DNA from: Sphagnum compactum
Lineage: Eukaryota > Bryophyta > Sphagnopsida > Sphagnales
Assembly: GCA_965153455.1 (NCBI GenBank)
Contig: OZ234500.1
Location: forward strand, 930,001 to 994,000
Reading direction: 5' to 3'
DNA: 64,000 bases
Both the position numbers and the translations under genes were made by a program. This document shows, piece by piece, positions 22,250-34,200 of this stretch (positions within the stretch are counted from its first letter, which is position 1; each line of letters opens with the position of its first letter). The notes beneath the pieces were generated by a model. The model saw only the letters and a program-made list of their open reading frames with translations, was not told where the DNA came from and searched no databases.

Positions 22250-24055
22250 ATATCCCTCAATTTGAGCTGGCCCTCCACCTCCTCAAAAAAGTAACTTCTG
22301 TTTTGGGGGAAGCCCCTCCTGCTTTTCAAAACAGTAACTTCCAATTCCCCAAAGGCCCGAGGTCCTACAATTCCTTCTTTTTCTCCCCTTTTCTTTTCTT
22401 TTTTTTGTTTTTCTTTTACATTTCTTTTTATTTCTTTTTCTTCTCTTTAATCCTTTTCTGTTCATTGGGTTTTTTCTTTACCAATCCGGATTACCTCCAT
22501 GAACCTTTTCTAAAAAATACAGCTTACTATTAAAATTCAAATTAGCAATGGATTCTTTGTAAGATTTGAATTTTACATTACCAATTTTCACCCCCAAAAA
22601 ATTTAATAAAGAAAATTCAAATCAGCAATGTTGTACTTGCCAACTGAAATTGAAAAACATGATTTAAATCCCAAAATTTACAAAACAATTCCACATTAAA
22701 TGCCATGGCCAAAATCTTTGAATTTCTAAAAAACAAATCTCTGAATCTCTAAACAATGTGTAATCTCTGTAATACCACATGTATGTCCATGTAAAAATTT
22801 CTAAAATGAAATTGCAAAGGAACCAATCTCTGAAAAAAATGATATCAAACTAGAAAGTCATCAATATGTCAAAATCAAAAGTTGAAATCATGATGATCAA
22901 AGTCATGAGCTCTCAAGTCTAAATGAAAAAACTCATTAAAAAAAAGACCAAACTTAGAAATGCAATATATGTGGCATTGTCCACCCCACATCTGCAAACA
23001 AACTTGGAACCAACTATGCATTCAGCACCAAATTTGGAATTGATCTTGGATCAAGAACAAGGTTGATGGTGATTGGGCAATTTTGAAGATTATTAAACAC
23101 ATTACCAGAAGTCATGTTAACGTTTATAACCTCAAGTGCTTGCCATCCACCAAAAATAGATTGGAGTAGTTGATGGTGCGCATTCCAAACATCAAAGTGT
23201 TCATTCAAAGCATCATCATCCAAAAAACCTTCCTCACTTGGATATTGATCCGCCTAGACCACCTTCTTACCATGAAAAAAATATTATCACAAGCAACAAG
23301 CTTGCCAGGCAAAGGAACAACGGAAGAAGAAGGAACAACACCGGAAGAAATAACACCCATTGTAAGTTTGCCCATAGAAGGAACAATAGTGGAAGGCAAA
23401 ACATCGGCAATAAGCTTACTTGTAAAAGAAGATAATGAACATCAAGTCTGGTTGCAAAAGAAGAAACACTAGCAGCAACCTTGCCCATGGAAGAATAGCA
23501 ACAAAATAAGAAGCATGAACTATGTCTTGATCAAAAACACTAGAAGCAACAACATTTGTCCAAACATAGTTGTTGTCAACAACATATGTCCTTAAGCAGA
23601 AACATCAACAACACCATCACATTCGCTAGGAACAACCAAATCAAGAGCATTAACCACATCATCATCATTTGTAACAACCTACCAAAAAACACTTACAATA
23701 AAAAAGTGAGAATAACCACATTGTTCAATTAGAAACAAAAACTTTTGTAAAAAGATGGAACATTTTCACTAGAGAATTTTGAATGAACATGAACACCATC
23801 ATGAAAATTGCAAATGATCTTTGGTGCGTGCGTAGATAAAAATGAATCAACAACTGAACCTACACAATTGTTTTTAAATAATCAAAAAATAAAAATGAAA
23901 GAAATGATGAGAAAAAAAACTAAAAATCAAATTTCAAAAATGAAAATGAATTTTACTTTTTTTTTCTCAAACACTTATTTTTCCTTAGTAAAGGCTTCAT
24001 CATAATGAAGGAGGCGATTGACCTTCAGCTCACCACTAATTATGCGATGTAATGC
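22250..24055. other. AT-rich spacer with pyrimidine tract
   Basis: A T/C-rich tract lies at about 22370-22460. The rest is low-complexity A-rich DNA, including AACAA/GAAGAA-rich sequence at 23280-23480 whose reading frames reflect composition only. No F-box sequence is present, although the inverted flank at 24.06 kb would predict a gene body here. Confidence 0.55.
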
Positions 24056-24059
24056 TCTA

Positions 24060-26575
24060 TTTCACATGGTGTGGTTTAGAGGCTCAAAGCCTCATCAACC
24101 AAAGCTGAGGGAAGGTATACTGGGTTAATTCTTACTGATCTGTAAGAATGGCTTCTAAAAAGGCGTGGCATGAACTGTGAATGAACTAGACCTGAGTCTG
24201 CTCTCTCTAATATGGTGCACTCACATAAGTTGGACCTACTAATTCGTGAAATGTTAACTGCTGAACACTAACATACACCAAGATATGAACATGGGAAGCA
24301 AAGTGTAAGCATAAGAGTTTAATCCTACAACTATGTGCAGCTGGAAGTCAAATAATCTCACCATTTCTTGAATATTAGACACCAGCTATGATGCCGAAAT
24401 TTCTGTAATAAATCTTCACTGGGGACTTGGGGCTCATGCTGACTGAGTTTCTCCCATTACCGATACACACAATCCCAAGCTGCATCTCCGAGCATACAGA
24501 CTTGATACTGGGGGAGGAACAGAAGTCATTCAAGCTCAATCACATCATTGCTGAAACCTTGTAACTACATCCCTGTGAATTCAGAACACCAAACATGAGC
24601 ATCAACTGATTGATTGATAATTTCTATTCCTGCATAATGCAAAATATTTTGGGTGATTACCAGAAATCACAATTCTCCCTAGGAAATAAGAATATGGCCT
24701 TCATATTAGAAGTTTACTAAAACACAATGAGACAACAACTCATTTCTTAGATTTCTGTTGCAAATCGTGAGTTACAGAGGAATATTAGAGAAGGCTACTG
24801 ACCAGCAGTTTGACGATAGTCAGGTCTCCAGGCACAAATTAAGCTTCTGTTTCTAGAAAGAATAGCACATTGATGGGTACTGTTTCTTTGGCTGCAGTTT
24901 CATTTGGGATAGCAGTTGCATCCCAATTGACTGGCTGTTGGGTGTGGAAGTTGTGTGGTGCTGGGTATATGAATATGAATGCACATGCACCTGTGAACCA
25001 ATTCTGGTTCAATGAATTTTTTTCTTAAACAAACCAAACTAAGCCTTGATCTAGCTAGCTGCTCTCACTCATGTAGATTCTCAATTGTTATCCTGACCAG
25101 TTTTGAAGTTCAAAGGAAATCTGCCATTACCTATGAATGATGTTGGATTTTTAGTAGTCTCTAGCAATGTTGTCTAGTGGTCCTTGGTTTTGCCCACATG
25201 GTTCCTTTTAACTTTGACGTAACAATAAGAAATTTGCAGTATTCGGATAGTTGCAAACTAAACTCAAATGCATTGCATTGCATCCAGTAGACTCTGTATT
25301 TGGAGAGCAAGGAATTATGACGCAGAACTTGAGCTGGGATTACTTTGGGTTTATACAAATTGGAACAATATGATTCAGAACTTATAGGAGTGTTTTTGGA
25401 CTTCATATGAGGAATCATTTATGAGGAGGTAGTTGGAGAGTTTGCACATTCCCTTAAACTCCAGGAATCATGTTCCTCTTTGATGCTTCTTGTCACGATT
25501 CTTCTTAACTTGTGTTCATGTGCAAAAAGTCACCGACAGCAGCCCTCTTTGGTAGTTGTTTTGTATCTTTGTCATCTCTTGTAAATCTGCAAAAAGTTTT
25601 CAAGTTTTTTTTGTGAAATTGTTGGACTATCTTTCTTTGCTTCATTACTCACTCTTCTGTACCAATTCAGAAACAAAATTGAGCCAATTAATTAGCATGG
25701 ACATTGTCTTCATTTGCAACATGTTTCTTGTTTGCTTGAACTGAATACTTTTTTCTATATGAGCAAAAACGTCCTTTTGCTGTCCATATGGGGGAATTTG
25801 TGTTTAGTGGCCTTGCCTACCAATGCCCAGGATGTTGTGTTTAGATTCACTATAGAGTATAGTACCTTAAGGGACTTTGGCCCTTAGGTAGTAAGTATAT
25901 TTTTATATGAGGATTTTTGAAAGATGATATTTTGGCTTGTGTTGAAACTTGAGATTAGTTATAGAGTTATCATATCTTGAAGGATTTTGGTTCCTCTTAG
26001 AGGATTTTTTTGAAGATTATTTTTTTGCATGGTGAAATATTTGAATTTCCATAATTCTTCTTTTGCCTTAGGATACTTTTTAATGTAAATGGCAAGGCCA
26101 CAGTGTGACACACCCCTTGTTTCTAAATGCGCTTGCCATGAAGGAGCTAGTGGCTAAGTGTAGAGCATAAATATGCAATTTTAAATTCAGCAAGTAGATG
26201 CCGTACTTAATGCCATGCCTAAACCCTAAACCCTAGAAGAGCAATCTAGGTGAGTCAAGCAAAAGAAATGGGCAAGTCTTGGCATAACTTTCATTGGATT
26301 TCAAGGGGAGTTCATGAACTCATCTATCTTGGAAAATGTGATGCCTCATGCAGTGAAGCCAAGAAGTCACGTTTAATCCATTGTCCTAGATTTGAACATG
26401 TTATCAGCGCTTATAATTTCTGCACTTATGGGGGTGATGATTGACTATGGAGCATGTCACTCAACTCAGCCTCATCTTTAACCATCTAGTTCTTTCACAG
26501 CATTGTGCACATTGTCACCTTTTTTATTCCACAAAAATTGTGTCTAGCTCTTAAGTCTGTTCAAAGCTGTATTTT
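24060..26575. repeat. Inverted copy of the F-box 3' flank, gene body absent
   Basis: Matches to the reverse complement of cluster flanks occur in order: 24065-24400 with 19725-20076; 24440-24640 with 50160-50310; 24930-24965 with 12325-12365; 25500-25720 with 8500-8740; 26250-26570 with 7940-8270. One internal part, about 25040-25180, instead matches 51060-51200 in direct orientation, so a smaller inversion has occurred in one of the two. Homology to the flank stops sharply near 24060. Reading frames inside (for example 26250-26444) are unrecognised. Confidence 0.72.
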
Positions 26576-27185
26576 ACCGTCAACTTAAAAAATTGCTCAA
26601 AATTCTGCTGCTATGCAAAATGCCAAATGTTTTCAATTCATCTTTGTGCTTCTTGTTGCCAATTCGTTTGTGGGTTGCACACTTCTCTTTCCCTTTCTTT
26701 TCTCTGATGCTATATACTCTCAATTTGTGCCATGATCATAATTTTTAAAGATTGAGAAATTTGGAGATTTCTCCACCAGTTTACCTCTCCCATTCAAGGC
26801 AGATCCAGGTTCCATATTCACTTGACTCTTTTCCTTCTCAATTGTATAATTATGTAGACTGTTTTTCTTGCCAATTGTCTAATGTGTGAGTCTTTTTCAA
26901 GAGTAAAAGAAAACCCAATAGGCTAATTGATCATAGCTGAAATTTTTATTGTTTAATAATGTTATCTGTAAAGTGGTGCCCTGTTGGGTCCCACTTTCAC
27001 CCCTCTTTGCGCCTTCATCCCTTGTTTTGGTGTTATCTGTAAAGTCTCATGATAGGGGTCCTATAGGGCTCCAAATTGGGAAAACCCAGGATGGGATCCC
27101 CAAATTGGGCACATCAATTTATTTTTTCTCTCATGAGCTGCCCTCCACTAGCTTATATTATGGGGGTTAGGTATATGGGCTAGGG
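26575..27185. other. Intergenic, nothing identified
   Basis: AT-rich spacer between the inverted F-box flank and the satellite-like region. No gene or RNA supported. Two tandem TAAACCC units occur just before it, at about 26220-26235. Confidence 0.45.
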
Positions 27186-27194
27186 GGCTAAAGT

Positions 27195-27365
27195 GATGTT
27201 GTCTATTGGCTATGACTATTCACTGTTTGATTTTGCTATTCACTATTGTTATGGCTATTGGTTTTTGACTATTGGCTATTGTTGATGGCTATAGACTATT
27301 GTTATGGCTACGGGCTATTTATTATTGTCAATTGCTATTGATTATTAATTTTGCTATTGGATATT
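27195..27365. repeat. GGCTATTG-type short repeat
   Basis: Degenerate copies of GGCTATTG / GACTATTG / GGCTATT words are packed through this segment, followed directly by the TTTAGGG-like array. Confidence 0.7.
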
Positions 27366-28230
27366 TTAAGGTTCAATTTTTAGAGTTAGGTTTAGGTCTT
27401 TTAGGACTTTTTTTTTAGGGGTTTAAGTTTGGCCTTTTTTGGATCTACATGTAGAGTTTGATTTTAAGGTTTAAGTTTGGGCCTTTTAGGGGTTGAATAT
27501 TAGGGTTTGGTTTTACGGTTTAAATTTGGTTTTTTGTGGGTCTACATGTAGAGTTTAATTTTTAGGTTTAGGTTTGAGCCTTTTAGGCATTCAATGTTAA
27601 GGTTTGGTTTTAGGGTTTTAATTTGTCTTTTGTGGGTCTACATGTTAAGGTATGGTTTTAAAGTTTAGGTTTGGACATTTTAGGGGTTTTGTTTTAGGGT
27701 TTAAGTTTGGTGTTTTGTGAGTCTATGTGTCAAGGTTTGGTTTTTGGGTTGGGTTTTTTAGGGATTTAATTCTAAGGTTCAGTTTTAGGGTTTAAATTTA
27801 GTCTTTTTGGGATCAACAACTTAAAGGTTGGGCTTTTAAGGGGTTGAATTTTTGGGTTTAAATTTAAGTTTTTTAGGGTCTAAATTTTTGTGGTTTGGTT
27901 TTAGAGTTTAGATTTGGGCTTTTAAAGGTCTGAATTTTAGGGTTTGGTTTTTGAATGTAGGGTTGAACTTTTTAGGTTTTAAATTTTTAAGATTGTTTTC
28001 AGGGCTTAGCTTCTAAAGGTTTGGTTTTATAATTTATGAATTGAAATTTTAGGATTTGAAATTTAGGGATTAAGGCTTTAATTTTTAAGGTTTAGGTTTG
28101 GGATTTTCAAATGTTGATTTTTGGGTTTGGGGCTTAGTTCCAAGGTTAGGATCTTTAAAGTATGGTTTTTAGAATTTAGGGTTAAGGTTTAAAACATTAA
28201 GGTTAAAATGATGGTTTGTATTTTTGTAGA
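27365..28230. repeat. Degenerate telomere-like array, left block
   Basis: TTTTAGGG, TTTAAG and GGTTTGG words dominate, a decayed form of the plant telomere unit TTTAGGG. A longer period is overlaid: the landmark TCTACATGTAGAG or its variants recurs at 27444, 27541, 27637 and 27722, followed by GATCAAC at 27811, with spacings of 97, 96, 85 and 89 bp. It is an interstitial satellite and not a chromosome end. Confidence 0.82.
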
Positions 28231-28291
28231 ATATGGTTTAAATCTATAGTAGTTTAGTATTTAAGCTGTAGATTAAGACTTTTGTGTGGAC

Positions 28292-28298
28292 TATATAA
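28292..28298 (+). promoter_or_regulatory. TATA-like box before the transposase relic
   Basis: TATATAA lies about 140-150 nt upstream of the first protein-like stretch of the PIF/Harbinger relic, within an otherwise G/T-rich context. Its role is inferred from position only. Confidence 0.3.
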
Positions 28299-28431
28299 GG
28301 AAGAGGTCTTCCTTCTTTTTTTTCTTTTTCTTTTTGTCACTTTTTGTTTTCATTTCAAGCCATGAGAGATATATTTTTCAAGCTTTTCAAATAGTGTTGA
28401 TTTCACCTCATTTTCAAATGATGAGGATATC

Positions 28432-30170
28432 TTGGAAAACATGGATAAAGATGACCTTGTCATTTTTCAAACGATGGCAACAATGGCTTCCAACACCAAT
28501 GATTTGTTCAATTTATATACGATGGAAGAAACAGGTGCATCAATTTGTGAACCCAACCATTGGTGTTCAAGATATCCTAGGTACAATGTGAGCCACATCA
28601 ACATTATTCACGACTTCAACAAACTTTACATTGGAGGAATTTGACAAGTTGGCTTTTCAAATGATCCCTACAAATATAGCCAAATTTGCTAGATCCATAG
28701 GTGACCTTCTTTTTTCATATTTATTTTTCATTGAAAAATAGGTTTGATTTTGAAGTTTAGGGTTAAGGTTCGGGTTTAATTTTAAATGAAAGATGTTTGG
28801 ATTTTAAGGTTGGGTTTAAAATTTTAAGGTTCAAATTTTATGTTTCCAAATTTGATTTTTGGGGCTTAGGGTTAGTTCTAGGTTTTGGGTTTAAGGTTTT
28901 GGGTTTAGGGTTTTTAGGTCTGAATTTTGGGTTTAGGTTTAGGGTTAACATTTTCATGTTTCAATTTTAGGGTTTTGGGTCTAATTTTTGTGGTTAAGGT
29001 TACCATTTTTAGGTTGAATTTTAAGGTTTTAAATTTGGGGTTAGGGTTAATATTTTTAGGTCTGAATTTTTGGGTTTAGGTTTAAGTTTAACATTTTCAG
29101 GTCTGAATTTTATAGTTTTTTGGTATAATTTTAGGGTTAGGGTTCAGGACTTCAAATTTGAATTTTAGGGTTTTAGGTGTGGTTTTTTAAGTTAGGGTTT
29201 TCAGGTCTAAATTTTAGGTTTAGGTTTCGGGGGTTAAAGTTAGGGTTTTCAAGTCTGAAATTTAGGGTTTAGGGTTTAATGTTTGGGTTTATGAGTATGA
29301 TGTAGATTTTTGGGGTTAGGGTTAGGGTTTTCAGGGTCTGATATCTTGTTTTGCATCATAATAGGTGAGGTTCTATTTGTATCAAACGTGCAGTCAAAGT
29401 TCACACCTGAACAACATCTTTTGAACTTCATTTTCTATATGAAGCATGACAACATCACTATGTATGATGCCTTTATGTGGAACTAGTCAAAATTTGCATT
29501 GTGTGATGATGCATTATTCATGGAATCATGCATCAACCATGCATTTGAAGAATAAATCCAATGGCCCACACTTGAGGAAAGGGTTACTTTGGGTGTGCAT
29601 TCGCAAGAGTTACTAGGGTGTATTGGGTTTATTGATAGCACTTTGATTGAGATTTTCAAGCCTTGGTAGAATGAGGCACATTGCACATGGTTTAATGGGC
29701 GAAAAATTATATATGCAATGAACAACACGGTCATTATGTCCACCATCATGGGCTGTTCATCTACCTAGACATTAATTATCCGAGCTTTAACCACAATGTG
29801 AACATCTTGTAACATTCAAATGTTTATAAGAATTGACATTAATACTTCACCCATGGTGATGATTACTTTGAATACCTATTGGGAGATTTGGGTTATATGA
29901 ATGAGGAGATGTTTATTATGTAGAAGATAGGGCAATCGGAATTAACACTAAATGTTGACCATGTTGTAGTGCGAACTTACAACATTAAGATGCATGCAAG
30001 TTTTAAAGTGTAAGTAGAGTGGATTGAAAAGAAAGTGGAGGCCCCTCATGAAAAAGTTTAATTCAACAAAAGAAAAATATTCACATTTGTTTCGAGCCAT
30101 AGTTCTTATGATTAATTCTCTACATAGGAGACACATGGACTTCACAAATGAAGTCATTGGTGATCATATG
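28432..30170 (+). pseudogene. PIF/Harbinger-type DDE transposase relic
   Basis: The family moves PIF/Harbinger DNA transposons. Exon 1 is open in pieces (LEEFDKLAFQMIPTNIAKFA) and ends at a GT donor at 28701. The acceptor AG at 29363-29364 joins in phase, giving ARSIG/EVLF. Exon 2 reads FTPEQHLLNFIFYMKHDN, then CIGFIDSTLIEIFKPW with the first catalytic D (29634-29636), then WFNGRKIIYAMNNTVI. The second D lies in LLGDLGYMNEE (29885-29887). The E is in VEW (30017-30019), followed by LKRKWRPLMKKF and SLHRRHMDFTNEVIGDH, a typical DDE_4 tail. Multiple stops and frameshifts (near 28580, 29485, 29670, 29770, 29920, 30010) show it is dead. I did not find convincing terminal inverted repeats. Confidence 0.8.
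28701..29364 (+). repeat. Telomere-like repeats filling the transposase intron
   Basis: This 664-bp interval, bounded by GT and AG and splitting the transposase frame in phase, consists from about 28740 onward of degenerate GGTTTAGGGTTT / TTTTAGGTCTGAA units. The same repeat type lies upstream at 27365-28230, so one array flanks and also interrupts the coding sequence. Confidence 0.75.
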
Positions 30171-30239
30171 CTAACCTTGTACATGGTTAGGTTGGGGATT
30201 TATAGTTATAGGTGCAAAATATCTTTAACTTTCTTATAT

Positions 30240-31000
30240 AAATTCTTCTTATATGATAACACCTAGCTTTCTAGTTGTTTTCAAATTATTAATCTTCGCC
30301 TTTTTCAACCTCTCATTGTTGATCTACACCTTGCTAACTAGGAAGGTGTTTCGAATTTGGGAAGTTGTTGAGAAGCATGACACCACTATTGCCATGCTCT
30401 TGGATTAGTTTTGTAACATTTTTTATTTTGTCAACGACTTTTCACCATCATTTCCAGATGGTGTAGAATCCAAATATGGGTTGGGGTTAGATGTAAGGGT
30501 TATAGGTTTAGGAAAGCTAGATGATGGGGTTTCATCTATACCTATATAGGTGCCCCATCAATTAAATGTTGATGTTTCTTTAAGATGTTCCTTATTGCAT
30601 GCCCATTTGTGGCCTTTAAATACTCTAAAACTTGATCACATTGTAGTATTGTTTTTCCTAAGCCCTTTTCATTTGAAGTTCCTATTTTTAATTCCTTCAA
30701 AGTGTCACTCAATCAATCCTTGAAATTTTTCTCTGCAAGGTATGAATCAAGATAAGTTGCTTGATAGTTGGTGTAAATTTGTTTCCACACAACAATAGGA
30801 ATAAATTGAATAACTTGTTTCTTACCTAAGCTATAGTTTGCAAAATGTAGATTGTAAGAAGTTGCCATGGTGTTGAGCTGGATAAAGTCCACAAGTTATT
30901 TTGGTACCTTTTCCTTTCAAAGGGTTTTAACTTTATGCAATGCCACAAATTCAAATACTTGTGTCTTTGGTACATACGGTTTTAACTCTCTACTTGCCCA
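30240..31000. other. Intergenic, nothing identified
   Basis: AT-rich DNA beyond the transposase relic; possibly the element's 3' untranslated part. No terminal repeat was found by eye. Confidence 0.4.
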
Positions 31001-31008
31001 AATTTCAA

Positions 31009-31258
31009 CCATTAGATTTGAGGCCAAAATAGTCACTGGAAACAAGGTTTGGACATTAACCATTAGATTAAGGCCAAAAGAATCACTAGAAATAGAGTTT
31101 GGAAAATACCAACTGGATTTCAAGCCAATCACTGGAAACAAGGTTTGGAAATTAGCCATTGGATTTAAAACCAAAATAATCATTGGAAATAAGGTTTAGA
31201 AATTAACCAATAGATTTCAAGCCAAAATAATTACTGGAAACATAGTTTGGAAATCAAA
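31009..31258. repeat. About 50-bp tandem repeat, five copies
   Basis: Units starting CCATTAGATTT or CCAACTGGATTT and containing CACTGGAAACAAGGTTTGG begin at 31009, 31060, 31109, 31156 and 31207, so the period is 47-51 bp. The plus-strand frame over them repeats a roughly 17-residue phrase with GNKVW. This comes from the repeat and does not indicate a gene. Confidence 0.85.
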
Positions 31259-34200
31259 AACTAGAAACCAAACCAAAGTAATTAAACAATGGAAATCAAC
31301 CATTGGGCAAATGCCAAATAGGACTCAATTCCTCTAAGATTCAAGAGTGACCAAAATCACACATTTCAATAAATTGTGACTTTCTTGAGCTATAGACCTA
31401 CATTTGAAATGCATCTAAGTATCCATACTCATCAAAGCCGAAGTACCTTTAGAATTTTCAACTTCAGACCAAAGAAAGGCAATTCAAGAGTAATTGAGTA
31501 CCCATACTCATCAAAACCAAAAAGATTAAGGTATATATGCTTGAATTACATGCCATATACATGGGTTTGTAGTTCATCTAAAAACCACTACAATCCAAAT
31601 TCAACTTGAATTATTATATTTTTAATGTTGTGGAGCTTAGGGTAGGGTTTTAAGGTCGTATTCATACTCACACACATCAAATCCATAAAAATATTCAAGT
31701 CATTCTGGTTGTAGATGAACATTGAATAGGGTTTTAAGGATACATAAGTACCCATAGACATAAAATCCATTAAACCTTTTATAAGATTGAAAGCTTCAAA
31801 TCTAGGAAGAAAGATTTCATGAATGTTTGAATATCATCAAACCCAAAAGCCTAAGGTATATGCAAATGACTATAGATCTTTTTGGAGTAGGGCTCTCTAT
31901 TCATCACAACATTTTTTTCAAGCTCTTATTTGCATTACAAATGAGTATTAAAAAAACCTACATCAAATGGCCATGAACAGACATGATGGAAAAAAATTGC
32001 AAGTGACTTTCAATCACCTCACAAAGATTCCCTATGAAGTAAGTGTCAGATGGATCCCATATTCCAATCATAACACCTTGTGTACATTCTTGGGATTATT
32101 ACACTAAAAGGGGTTCTATTTTATCCTCTTGTAAGGGTTACATCAAAATGTTTATTTTGGGATTATGACATTGGTTGGGTTAGTACGTTCCATGCACAAC
32201 TTAAATATGTGGAGCCATTTTACATTAGAGAATTTTTTTGAAGTTGGTAGCTTCAATCCTTATGTTCTTGTAGGTGACTTGTTTATCTTGTTAGGCCTTG
32301 AATGTTTCCCCTATACAAAGAGCACAAAGATGGACTAAGCTATAAAAAAAATTTGAAATGTTATCCAAAGTTCAACACAAATGTGTGTGGAGCGGGCATT
32401 TTGACTTTTGAAAGGTCATTAGAGGATTTTGATGAAGTGAATGGATGTGGCATTGACATTAGTTTTTAAAATTATGTGTCCCCCATGTCTCGTATTCCAT
32501 AATCTAAGCAGTCTACATGGAAACAATTTAAAAAAAGGATGAATCCGTGAAGTTCAACATGATGCACATGACAATTTGAATGCACTAACCATCTGACAAT
32601 GAGCATCCAAAAGAGAAATAGTAGACCAAGACTCTTTTGAAACATTTCAAAGCATACAACGAACTACAAAATAATCATTGAATCATATGTTGAAATGAAC
32701 AAATGATGCATTCCAAATTTCAATGAAAAGTGATGAGAAGATTACAAAGGAATTTGTAGCTTGAAGGGAGGCTATGGCAAAATTGTTATTCAAGTCTCAC
32801 AATACAAAACTTGTTGAGACTATGTTTAATTTTTGGATGTTAATTCAGACACAACTCAACTTCTTTGATCCACGTGAATTAATGGAGGTACCAAACAAAG
32901 ACTCATTACTAGAATGTTTCTTATTTTATGCTTGTAAGTGTAACATATTGTTTGAATTAATGTTGCAACAATTAAAATTTGAGTTATTTTCATAATTTGG
33001 AGATGGAGTGATGCATCATGAATTTTGAGTCATATTGTTTGTTTCTCATTTTGCAAGATGTCATGAAAAGAAAGAAAAATTTAAGTGATATTATGAATTT
33101 TAGGTTATGTAGTTGCACAAAGAGAAAAATATTTTTGGTGAAGAGAATTTTGGTGATATTTTGAGTTTTGAGTTTGCATATGCCTATAGAGAAGAAAATT
33201 TTGGGTGAAAAGAAAAAACTTGTGATGGGGCAAATAGAAAAAAACACTTATAATTATGTAAAGTGGGTGAAGAGATTTCTCAGATTAAAATCTCACTTTT
33301 TCGACGATTGAAGCTTGGAAGAGTGTGAAATCTAAGATAGGGCCACTTCACTAGTCACATGGGAACATGGATGATGAAATTTTTGTTAAGTAGAACGGGA
33401 GATGAAAAAGTTATGCACCCAATCACATAAAACGTTTTGCTATTTTTTGTTCCACACTTACAGTCATGTGAAGTTGCCTATATTATTAGGTTTGAGCCCA
33501 AGTCATCATGTGATTCTTGCTAATAAGTTTATTAGGTGACCTTTAAGTATAACTTGGATGGTTATAATAAGCAAAATCTAACATGGCTTTGTGGAGAATT
33601 GAAGCCACAAACACTTGCAATGTGTGCCAAATTAATGTTTTTTTTTGGGGAATTGTTTTTCATGAAATGAAAAATAAAATAAAATTGGTGATTTATAGGA
33701 TTTTTTTGCCATTTTTTGAAATAAAAATAATTAAATTAACCACATGTAAACTTAGACACTTTCTAGGTCATCACTTGCAACAACACTTTTGTAAAATTGC
33801 CACTACCCACCCGGGACATTTGCCATTTAATGCTAAAGATCCTCGCCATTAGACATACTTGAAGAATTTGAAAAATATAACCATGGTGCCACTAAGCCCC
33901 AAGCACTTGTGTTTGCTTGATGAGTGCATAATGCATAATTTTTGTAATCAAATAATCAAGAATACCCAAAGTTCAATATTATTGCCATATTTAATTATGA
34001 AAAGACAAATTTTAGGGAGACAATTATTATTCATTCAATTAAAAAATATTCCAATGTTAAAGTTATCTTTCCACATATTTGCATTATTAAAAGTACCACA
34101 AGGTTTAAAGAATAATAAATAACTTTTGAGGAATTTTGTTCATTTTTAAAGTGAGAAATTAATTTAGGGTCCAAGCGTGATAAAGTATGCCAAAAAAGTA

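Noticed and set aside
27365-28230. True chromosome end or telomere
   Set aside because: Units are heavily degenerate, have a longer superimposed period and are followed by a transposase relic and ordinary DNA on both sides.
31009-31258. Repeat protein with a GNKVW motif
   Set aside because: The amino-acid periodicity follows a 47-51-bp DNA repeat whose indels break the frame between units.
31009-31258. CRISPR-like array of repeats and spacers
   Set aside because: The repeats are contiguous with no unique spacers, and the window is a plant nuclear sequence.
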